In this document: piece after piece, positions 10,467 through 18,223 of the stretch
Numbering within the stretch: position 1 is the stretch's first letter
How the letters are laid out: every line of letters starts with the position of its first letter
From: Gnomoniopsis sp. IMI 355080
Taxonomy: Eukaryota > Ascomycota > Sordariomycetes > Diaporthales > Gnomoniaceae
Length of the DNA: 25,471 bases
Direction of reading: 5' to 3'
Assembly: GCA_027946555.1 (NCBI GenBank)
Contig: JAPEVC010000350.1
Coordinates: 1 to 25,471 of the forward strand
Made by a program: the position numbers and the translations under genes
The notes under the pieces: model-generated
The model's database searches: none
What the model saw: only the letters and a program-made list of their open reading frames with translations
Told to the model about the DNA's origin: nothing

Positions 10467-11699
10467 GGCGTGGTGAATGAGTCGTCGTGGTGACTTGGGT
10501 CATTGGTTGAAGCCGCCACGCAACGCACTGTTGCAACTGGCATAAATGATGGTGAAAGGGGTTGGCGCTTGAATTCCCTTGATCGTAATATCGGAGGTGT
10601 CGTCCTCGGCCAGCTTTGAAGACAATTCTGCAGCTAAAGAGCTCCTAGACAGGTAGAGCAACTTAAAGCTGAAAGCTGTGGCCTGGAGGCATGTTCAGTA
10701 CTAGGCGCGCTGACCAAGCCCATTGGGCGGTGCTGCGCCCCGCGGGCCCACCGCTGCGCTGACCCGATCGGCGCAGTACTGCAGTCAGCGGGCTGCAAGG
10801 TCCACGTTTAGTGAAACCCTGACTCCTCCTGAGGCTTACGCCAGGTCACCTTTCTGGCCTTTATATTAACTATGGAGGTCAGACATAGGCCGTCTCCTGG
10901 GCAGATATTTGCCTTGAACGGAGATTTAGATACACACGCAAACAGTATGGATCCATGTTATGGTCGTAGCTCGAAACATTCAGGATTCACGTCAGACATA
11001 GGCTATATCTTCCTGTCTAGGTAGCCTGAGGTATAGCTTCAAAATTCCTACCTCAACGGATGAAACAGACTGATCCTTTGACCAGACATCAATCAACTTG
11101 GCCGTGTCCAACTCACCTCGAGCCCCAAAGTGGCAAAGAAACATCTCACAACATCGGCCTCAGTCTGCGACAAGACACGAGGCTTCTAGCATGTATGCTG
11201 TCACACGATGAAAGAATTATTCAGCTAGATTAAGAGCAATAAGGACATCGATCCTCACAGGTCGTCTTGCGTGTAACCGCTTACGACCACAGCAAGTGGC
11301 CCGTCGAAAGCTGAGTCACAATGGATGGGCCTGGAGCATACGTGCTCACACTTCCCCTACACTCCGTGATAGAGAGCAAAATGTAGATCAAAGTCAGGAT
11401 CGGGGTGTCTTGAGGATGGAAGATATAAAGGACGAGAAACTTCTGCGTTTCCCATGAGTGGAGAAGAGCATCGCAGCATCAATAACTTACTATCCCGTCT
11501 TTCTGCTCGAAGTCATTCTTCAACTCGCTGGTCGGGTTATTCATCATCTTGTCTTGCGTTTGAACAACATTTGCTTTCTTTGCGTCTCTCAGCTCTCAGG
11601 AAGGTGCATACAATTGCTAAAAACACTCCTTTCGTATCCTTACCTATACATATAATTCGCTGAGAAGAGCCTCTTTGCTCTTCGTACACTATTTCAGCC
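10467..11699. other. Divergent intergenic region
   Basis: About 1.2 kb between the divergent F-box-like gene and the secreted deaminase-fold gene; it should hold both promoters. No gene is supported. A GC-rich patch at 10705-10800 carries repeated GCGCTGACC and AGTACT strings. A 13-nt direct repeat, GTCAGACATAGGC, occurs at 10878-10890 and 10991-11003. A small open frame beginning at the ATG at 11454 lies in the leader of the plus-strand gene and is not considered a gene. Confidence 0.55.
11424..11430 (+). promoter_or_regulatory. TATA-box-like element of the secreted deaminase-fold gene
   Basis: TATAAAG lies about 275 bases before the start codon at 11700, in a purine-rich surround, and is the best TATA match upstream. 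Initiation about 30 bases downstream would give a long leader of roughly 245 bases. That leader would contain, or start right at, the small open frame whose ATG is at 11454, so upstream-frame control is possible. Assigned by pattern only. Confidence 0.4.
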
Positions 11700-12686
11700 A
11701 TGTTCAAGTCTCTTTTCACACTGGCCTTCTTGCTACCATTCATCACACAATGTCTGGCAGCATATCAAGCCGTGACAACGACTCAGTCGATGACCGCCAT
11801 TGGCTCCGGCACTTCTGCAAGTTGGGTCCAAGAGCTCGATGTGTCTGCTCACTACAAGGACACGATCACCTACTCTCAGCTCCTACAGATCGCAAACATG
11901 GGTTGGAACTGGCTAAGCGCACAGTCAAACGGCTGGACCCAGGGCAACAAGAATTGCCTCGTCTCCGCGCTCTGGGTCCCCGGAGGCAAGGTGTATATCG
12001 GCTCCATTGCTCGAGGTGATCGCTTGAATGCAATGAAAACCAACGGCCCGACACTCGCCCCTGTCTGGTGGCAAATGAAGACCGGGACCGCCAACCACGC
12101 TGAAGATAATGTTCTGTACCAGTTTGAGTCGGACCAGACCCAGAACGGTGGCTCAGAGGGCAATGGTCTGATGATGGCCACCTACGGCACCTTCTCAGGC
12201 AAGACTGATACGACTGGCTCGCCGGTCAACCCTTGCAGCTCGTGCAAGATGACTTCGAGCAAGCTGGAAGTGAACTACTTTGACAAGAATCTAGTGAACC
12301 TACCTGATGAGCCAGAGAATGTGGCCAAACGTGCTGCAAAAGCAACTACGACTTCCAAAAAGACCACTACGTCAGCTAAGACGACCTCAGCCAAGACGAC
12401 CTCGGCCAAGACAACCTCTGTCGAAACGACCTCAGTAAAGACAATCTCAGCCAAGACAACCTCAGCCGCCGAAACCACCAGCTCATCGGCAACGGTCAAG
12501 ACATCCTCTGGCAGCGTCACCACATCAACCGGGGCGACGACACTCTCTACTGTTACAACCTCGGCCAAGACTGGATCGACGGTTTCTGAGCCTACTATCA
12601 AAGAAGTGCCCTTCACATACACCCTGGTCGACCAGCCGTCCTTTGACAAGCGCATTGCTGCTCCGACCGAGATTGCAGCGTTCTAA
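11700..12686 (+). CDS. Secreted protein with cytidine-deaminase-like fold and Ser/Thr repeat tail
   Basis: Single-exon 328-aa protein. Residues 1-20 are a clear signal peptide ending in CLA. Residues 25-200 look like a deaminase-fold domain. A beta-hairpin segment with a GG turn (SALWVPGGKVYIGS, 89-102) precedes HAE at 133-135, then 42 residues, then PCSSC at 178-182. This matches the zinc-deaminase signature, with H133, C179 and C182 as predicted zinc ligands and E135 as the proton-shuttling acid. A dibasic KR at 210-211 follows and could be a Kex2 site. Residues 212-295 are a Thr/Ser/Lys-rich linker with six near-identical five-residue units (SAKTT type), probably O-mannosylated. The C-terminus (about 300-328) has a second KR at 317-318 and no hydrophobic GPI tail. 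Substrate and target are unknown; a free-nucleoside, nucleic-acid or protein target are all possible. The fold call rests on motif and predicted strand order, not on a search. Confidence 0.8.
   Translation: MFKSLFTLAFLLPFITQCLAAYQAVTTTQSMTAIGSGTSASWVQELDVSAHYKDTITYSQLLQIANMGWNWLSAQSNGWTQGNKNCLVSALWVPGGKVYIGSIARGDRLNAMKTNGPTLAPVWWQMKTGTANHAEDNVLYQFESDQTQNGGSEGNGLMMATYGTFSGKTDTTGSPVNPCSSCKMTSSKLEVNYFDKNLVNLPDEPENVAKRAAKATTTSKKTTTSAKTTSAKTTSAKTTSVETTSVKTISAKTTSAAETTSSSATVKTSSGSVTTSTGATTLSTVTTSAKTGSTVSEPTIKEVPFTYTLVDQPSFDKRIAAPTEIAAF
12372..12461 (+). repeat. 15-nt coding minisatellite (six units)
   Basis: Six consecutive 15-nt units of the TCAGCCAAGACGACC type encode SAKTT, SAKTT, SAKTT, SVETT, SVKTI and SAKTT. 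Because the unit is a multiple of three, copy-number change would lengthen or shorten the Thr/Ser-rich tail of the secreted protein without breaking the frame. Confidence 0.9.
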
Positions 12687-13736
12687 TACTTGCTCATCAA
12701 TTTTCAAATCTAGACGAGACCTCGAAGACATCGTCGACACCAACTTGGAAAATGTGCGGCACCATGAGCGGAATCTTGCGTAGTTTCAGCCGCGGACATG
12801 GACGAAGGGAGACCGGATGTTGGGAAGGTATGACGGTTCGGTGCGGGCACCAGTATCCTTGCGTGTAATTATTATACAAATACCTGTGAGTACCTTTGCT
12901 TTACTCATTGGCCTAGTAAGGGGAGTTTGTGATAGAATTTCGGGTGCAGAGGTACCTCCTTATATACGTGATAAATATACAAGAGCTACTTAGAACTAAT
13001 AAATACATCATTGTATCGAATTCGTTTCATTGGAAACAAAACAAAGAGGTTGATTACTTTTCTAGTATGATAGGAAATTGCTAATGGCAATTTGAAAAAT
13101 TCTCATGGGCTTAAGGTCGAACTAATACGATAGCTGGGTATGCAGAAGGGTGTTGCGATCATTAAGGTTGTGAGTGTGAGCAGGATCCGATTTTGCTGAA
13201 CATACGCTACTCCAGTGCCACGGAACCTCCTATCAAACCACGTTGTGCCGACGTAATTAAAATATGATCCCTCCTTACAAGCCATTGTGATTATAATCTG
13301 TGTAAAGATATATATATTTAGATTACTTTCCCTGGAAAGATGCCTTGAAATGAATATTGGAATTCTGCGGGCTGAGTATGAGTCAAGGACAAGAATCACA
13401 TCACCATGGTTTCTGCAAGGCCATGTATTTCCAGGAAGTTCTATAGCACCCTCTGACAGGCCATAGGCTAGCAGCGTTTCATATTGCTTGTGGCTGGCCT
13501 TCTGGGCGGCATCGGGACCTTGGTGTCGCTGGAGATTTCTTGTCGTGCCACCATGTTCGAACTACTACTCAAATCGCAAAAGCAACCAGCAGGGTCTTAC
13601 GTATCGAGGCAGGTTTTGATCAGCCAGTCTCGGTCCCAGCCTCACCACCTCTGGCTCTCCTACATTCCACGTTTCTTCACTTGGGATTTTCTGTCAACTA
13701 CCCAATACTTCGCCTACCGTACAGTATCTGCTGAGA

Positions 13737-13954
13737 AGATGACCCTTCTCGGTGCTCTGACCGCTACAGCGCAGCCATCAAGCTATCCAAAGGACAGAAA
13801 GCTTTACGGAATCAACAACAGCGCCAGCAGGTACGGTCAAATGGGCCCAATAGATACGCAAGCATGCTTCCCACCGAATAACAAGCCGGTCGCCATCTAC
13901 TATTACTGCCCTGCTTCATCCTGTCCATACCGCCGGATACACGGTGGGTTGTGA
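13737..13954 (+). pseudogene. Possible decayed small cysteine-containing protein gene
   Basis: From the ATG at 13737 the frame encodes about 71 residues with a short hydrophobic, alanine-rich start (LLGALTATAQ) and three cysteines, ending with a stop at 13952. One frame over, beginning near 13931, the sequence remains open and reads with a similar Thr/Ser/Gly/Cys character (GYTVGCDSTTTSS) past the stop. This could be a small secreted protein broken by an indel, or an unrecognised intron, or chance. No family is recognised and the start has no convincing promoter. Confidence 0.2.
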
Positions 13955-13981
13955 TTCAACGACCACGAGTTCGGCACAGGA

Positions 13982-14170
13982 CAACAATATCATTGTAATC
14001 AAAATCGCTTTCATCTGTTGTCTGAAATTAATAAGGTATATATTGATTGGTCCTGATAGCCTGTGTGCTTTTGGTTTCTCCGAGCGTCCCTGACATAATT
14101 ACATCAGGCAACAGGCTTTCAGCTGCATATAACCCTCGAATTCAACAATATCATACTGCACCGCTTTCAT
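13982..14170. repeat. Imperfect direct repeat pair
   Basis: CAACAATATCAT followed within 7-12 bases by CGCTTTCAT occurs twice, starting at 13982 and at 14143, about 161 bases apart. The matching segments are about 28-32 bases including the unmatched centres. They may be remnants of a local duplication in the AT-rich region. Confidence 0.6.
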
Positions 14171-14207
14171 GGATAACCCGGTTTATTAATATTATGATGT
14201 AAAGATC

Positions 14208-14231
14208 TTGGATATAGACTTGGATATAGAC
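14208..14231. repeat. Perfect 12-nt tandem repeat
   Basis: TTGGATATAGAC occurs twice head to tail (14208-14219 and 14220-14231), followed by a purine-rich stretch. It lies 50-60 bases before an AT hairpin, in a region that looks like a degenerate element. Confidence 0.85.
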
Positions 14232-14282
14232 GAGGAGGGGTAAGTGAAGACAGAGTGGTTGCAGGCAAGGAAGTCTAGAGTA

Positions 14283-14325
14283 GCACTTATATATATCTCA
14301 CTCGATATATATAAACCCAAAGTGC
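14283..14325. repeat. AT-rich inverted repeat (hairpin)
   Basis: TTATATATAT (14287-14296) and ATATATATAA (14305-14314) are perfect inverted arms around the 8-nt loop CTCACTCG. Outside them, GCACTT (14283-14288) can also pair with AAGTGC (14320-14325), with a few unpaired bases on the right side. The structure could be part of a MITE-like relic, a 3'-end structure or a cruciform; there is no gene immediately beside it to decide. Confidence 0.7.
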
Positions 14326-14568
14326 GTTACGAGCGACTTATAAATAATCTACAGAATCAATCCGATATCTCCCGGCGGCCCGTCGTGTAAGACTAAAGCC
14401 AAAGCTGTGTGGTATATATGCAAGCGTGAAGTATGCTGGTATTATAAACGTAGCCCCCGGCTACCCTATCAGTTGTTGCTCGCTGTCATCGATAAAAGAG
14501 GATATTGGCAGAGATTGCGGCATATTCCGATGCATGAGATCTTCTTCGAAAGCAGACCGAGTTGATTA

Positions 14569-14943
14569 TTAGTCTTGGCTATATGATGGAAGAAAAGCAG
14601 AGAGAGACAGGGGAGAGAGACAGTAAGAGGTCCTCGCCTCCCGTAGACTATCGGAAAACTTGGACGTCGTAAAGAGAAGCCGGGGAGCTTTCCGCAGCGC
14701 TCGCCGTTGACGCCATGTGGAAGCTCGCGCATTGAACGAGATGCTTCCTTCCCCATCTGCATCATAGGGCTGACCCATCTGGGAAAGCAGCACACCTCCA
14801 CTGTCGTATGAACTGAAATACGACGTGACATCGTGTCCCGAAAGGTTGCCCAGAGACTCGGGTTCACTAACGTTCAGCAGGATGATGTCGTTAGCAAGGA
14901 TTGTATAGCTTGCAAACGTGCGTATCGGGTAGTTATCATCATT
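14569..14943 (-). other. Coding-like minus-strand open frame, no recognised family
   Basis: A stop-free frame of about 124 codons whose first half has a protein-like composition with hydrophobic strand patterns (for example YTILANDIILLNVSEPESL, then SGHDVTSYFSSYDSGGVLL). The second half becomes Arg/Ser-rich and less protein-like. It has no ATG at its 5' end; the first Met is well inside. Just before its stop there is a polypyrimidine tract and an ATATAG string, which would be a good 3' splice site, so a partial or decayed exon is possible. No start exon or homologous family was recognised. Confidence 0.25.
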
Positions 14944-15994
14944 TATTTAAGGTTAGAATAGACTTGTGGATTTGTGCATTTTGACCCCACAAAACCTTGC
15001 TTGGACCCCTGTTCTCATAACGACAACGACCACACGGGCTCTCGTCGGCCCTGCATGGAGACATGTGCAGGACCAATACGAGCTGTGAAGCCTGTCGTTT
15101 TTTTGCCCTTCTTACTACGTATTGTACATGAACCTAGGTAGGTAGACTGTCAGATTTTAGTCTGGCCAGGTACGAGAAGGAGCCGGTGCTGCCGGGCTGG
15201 CTTGGCCCCATGTGACTACCGCCATTTAGGCCTGGATCTACAGGGGAGAAATTAGGGTAGAACAGATTTATTTGAACAAAGGAGACTAAAATCAACGTGC
15301 TAGACAGCCATGCTATGAAAGCTCCTCGTGACGAGAGTGGAGACTAGGAAAATAATTGTGACGCCCTCTGAAGCGGTCCTCCGTGTCCAGTTGCCTGCCA
15401 GCATCATCATCGGTCGTTGTTTAATCGAGCGCTTTGATTGACTAGAACTCACTGCGAGGAAGAAAACTTGTTCGACGTATGAAATGGCTCATTCAATGTT
15501 CCCGATGTGTTTCGCTAGCTGGGAAATGTCTGCCATTGACGTGGAGTGCTACTCTACCCTACCCTACCTCTCCCCTTTCTCATTCCGCGCTCTCTTGTCG
15601 GTTGCAGATGGAATTCTATTCACAAGAAAAGAATGAGGAATACTTTACAGAATGTAGAAGTACCCTCAGAATAACATGATTAAAATAACCAGCTCGCCTT
15701 GCTTGGTGACGTGAAGTTTCCGACCCATTCGTTGGACCCCCCCCCCCCAGTATGAAAACCCAAATTAAATCTAGTGCCGCCCAAGACCACCCCAATGCTT
15801 GATTCATGACGGTCGTAAGGAGTGTAAAGAAGTCATAAAACGTTGGTCAATAAAAATGTGTCCTGCCCAGATCCTTTCTGTATGGGGGAACCCCCCGGTC
15901 ACATATCACGTGAAAAATTAATAGTTCTGTACCTCCTTTCGTCTCTCACCACTAAATAGGCCATTGAAATAACCAAGCAGTATTCCTTTTTCAT

Positions 15995-18111
15995 TTAAAT
16001 CAAAGCCACGAGGCCAAACAGACCCGCCAGAAAAGCGACGGCGGGACCCTGCTGCGACGAGGCGGCGCCAGCGGTCACCACTGCGGACGACGAGGTTGAG
16101 GGGCTGGTGGTGCTTGTGGAAACCGGGTGTCCTGAGGTGGTATATGTGGTGGGGATGACAACGCTTGTCGGCTGCAGCGACTTGGTCGTGTAAAAGGTAC
16201 CATTTTGCGTGACAACATAGGTCGAGTACTCGGATACGGTTTGGCCGCCTCCAACAGTGACTTCTACCGTGGTGTCCACCTCGACGGTGCTGTATACGGG
16301 GATAATCTCCTGAAAATGAGAGTTAGCTTGAGATGGTATGAAAAAGGGGCGAGAAGTGTTCTTCGGAGAGATCGAATTGTGTTCGACTCTTTGCTGCTGA
16401 ACGTACGGTTGTAGAGTAAATTTTGGTGATGGAGAGAGTTTTAGTATCAGTCTTGGTCACTACTGTCGTCGAGCCCTCCACGACCGTGGTGCTACAATAC
16501 GTTAGAGCCATGCGTCAAGTGTGAAGGCTTCTCAAAGCTCATCGGCGAGATGGTTCTACTTACTATGATGTGACTGGGCACGTTTCTGTCACATATACAT
16601 CTGTGGTCTGATAGGCCGTGGTGATAGAAGTTGTGTACACGGTCTTTGAAAGAGTCTCGGGCACTTTTGTGATGATCGTCGAGGTACTGGTCAGTGTCTG
16701 CGTGTAAGTCTTGCCGCCCTCCGTGACGGTTGTGTAGTAAGGGCACAGAGATGTGTATGTCGTATAATCGACAACCTCGCTAGTCTTTGTCTGATCTGGC
16801 AGCTGCGTCGTCTCCGTAATGGCCGTAGGTACCTCCGTGACTATCGTCGACGTACTGGTCAGTGTCTTGGTGTAAGTCTTTCCACCCTCAGTGAGGGTTG
16901 TCGTATAAGGACACAGCGACGTGTATGTGGTATAATCGACGACCTCTGTGGTCTTTGTTTGATCGGGCAGCTTCGTTGTATCATAGGCCGTTGTTGGAAC
17001 AACATCTCTATGAATATGTGTTAGAAGGCGAACACATTACAAAACCGCAGCCAATCCAGATGCGGGGCTCGGAGAGAGCAAGTGAAAGACTCACACAACC
17101 AGTGAGGTCGAAGTCCACGTCACGGTGTAAGTCGAGCCACTCAAAGTCTTAGTTTCAGTGACAGGGCATAAAGAAGTGCTCGTAGAATATTCAACAACTT
17201 CAGAGCTGGCGTAGGAAGTTGGGCCAGGAACGGTCTGGACAGCCGTGGTTGGTACAATAGTCTATAGCCTTCTAGTCAGCGTCTTTCTATAAAAAAATTG
17301 GCGAACCTCCTTAAATTATCTCCATTGAGCAGGCTGTTTTGGGCCTTCCTGACGAAGGGGCTAAACTCTTACCTTGACCACCGACGTCGTGGTGTAGACT
17401 TTGGTATACGTAGTTCCAGGACCAGTGACGGTCTCTGTTACTGGACAGGTGGTCGTGTAAGTGCTGCCAAAAATTAACATTCGGATTGCAGCCATTGAGG
17501 AAGAGAGAATGAACTCACTACTCCACGTCAGTTGAGGTGGTATAGGCTGTAGGTCCAGGAACTGTAACAGCGCCGCCGCAATCGCCTCCAGGACAGCTGG
17601 TGACCACGATTGTTGACGTTGTGTAATCAGTATAGACCTTGGTAGTACCTTTCTCAGTGGTGGTCTTGGTGATGGGACACACGGTTGCTAGAGCACGAAA
17701 GTCAGCTTCTGTAATATTGAGTGTCACCTTTCACAGGAGTGACTCCAGCATGGTCGAATTCCAGAGTCCATTTAGGGTGGTATTCCACATCAAAGACCAA
17801 TGTCAGGTTTTGAGAATCGCACCATATAGTATGTACGTTGACGGCAAGAGAGGGGAGATATTCAAAGACCACCGGATGAAAAGACGCAGCAATTGCGTCA
17901 CCGGCAGAGGATATATGAAATAGGTATACATACTTGTCGTGTAAATCACGTCGGTCGTCGTGCTGTAGCCACCACCGCCGCCTCCCCATGCCGTCGTGGG
18001 CTCGCCTCCGCCTCCATATCCGCCATCATCCCCACCTCCACCACGAGCTTGAAGCTCCTCAGCAAAAGCCGGGCCAGCAATGGCCAGCAGCAGTGAGATG
18101 TATGCCTTCAT
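15995..18111 (-). CDS. GPI-anchored, Ser/Thr-rich cell-wall repeat protein
   Basis: Seven exons are inferred on the minus strand: 18111-17934, 17687-17519, 17463-17373, 17261-17095, 17007-16564, 16491-16407 and 16309-15995. They join in frame to 482 aa; introns are 246, 55, 111, 87, 72 and 97 nt, with GTATGT, GTGAGT, GTAAGA, GTGAGT, GTAAGT and GTACGT donors. Residues 1-17 are a signal peptide (ending AFA), then a Gly-rich stretch (GGGGDDGGYGGGG), then six diverged Thr-rich repeats, each with one CP dipeptide (CPVT or CPYT type). The tail has Ser/Thr, a small-residue cleavage region (AGAASSQQ) and a hydrophobic end (VAFLAGLFGLVALI), a typical GPI-attachment signal. It should be O-glycosylated and held in the plasma membrane or wall as a structural or adhesive protein. 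The first intron is unusually long and is the least certain part of the model. Confidence 0.85.
16600..16960 (-). repeat. 168-nt tandem duplication in the cell-wall protein gene
   Basis: Exon 5 contains two adjacent copies of a 168-nt (56-residue) unit. Both read VDYTTYTSLCPY and then TEGGKTYT-x-TLTSTSTI, followed by a VP linker and LPDQTKT. The offset is read from the VDYTT segments at 16940 and 16772. The copies differ mainly at silent positions and a few residues, so the duplication is younger than the other repeats of the protein but not recent. Boundaries are approximate. Confidence 0.85.
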
Positions 18112-18180
18112 CTTGACAGCGTAAGGATACGTTTAAAGAGTTCCACTTTGGAATGATGAGAATACTAGGGCGGACTGATT

Positions 18181-18204
18181 CCAATGCTGGGACCAATGCT
18201 GGGA
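18181..18204. repeat. Tandem 12-mer containing CCAAT
   Basis: CCAATGCTGGGA occurs twice in direct succession (18181-18192 and 18193-18204), just upstream of the GPI-protein start, between its TATA-like element and the ATG. CCAAT is the HAP-complex core, but the position downstream of the TATA-like element argues against a normal upstream CCAAT box. Confidence 0.7.
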
Positions 18205-18215
18205 AATGGACTGGG

Positions 18216-18223
18216 TTTAAATA
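18216..18223 (-). promoter_or_regulatory. TATA-box-like element of the GPI-protein gene
   Basis: On the minus strand the sequence reads TATTTAAA about 105 bases before the start codon at 18111, a usual distance for a fungal promoter. Assigned by pattern and position only. Confidence 0.45.

Larger units (their letters stand above)
12687..15994. other. AT-rich intergenic region with relic-like elements
   Basis: About 3.3 kb without a confident gene between the 3' ends of two convergent genes. From about 12880 to 14460 the sequence is visibly more AT-rich than its neighbours, with many TATATA runs, a hairpin and short direct repeats. It carries weak coding-like pieces: a plus-strand small-protein candidate near 13737-13954 and a minus-strand open frame at 14569-14943. 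A run of 12 C lies at 15737-15748, and a CCTAGGTA palindrome at 15133-15140. Repeat decay, possibly by repeat-induced point mutation, is an inference from base composition only. Confidence 0.5.

Noticed and set aside
15737..15748. Run of 12 C, and the 11-G run at 21480-21490
   Set aside because: Single homopolymers do not make a G-quadruplex motif with spaced tracts and are prone to length errors; nothing else marks them.
17702..17930. Possible extra exon inside the first intron of the GPI protein gene
   Set aside because: The open middle lacks the Thr-rich repeat character of the protein, and the outer donor and acceptor join in frame without it.
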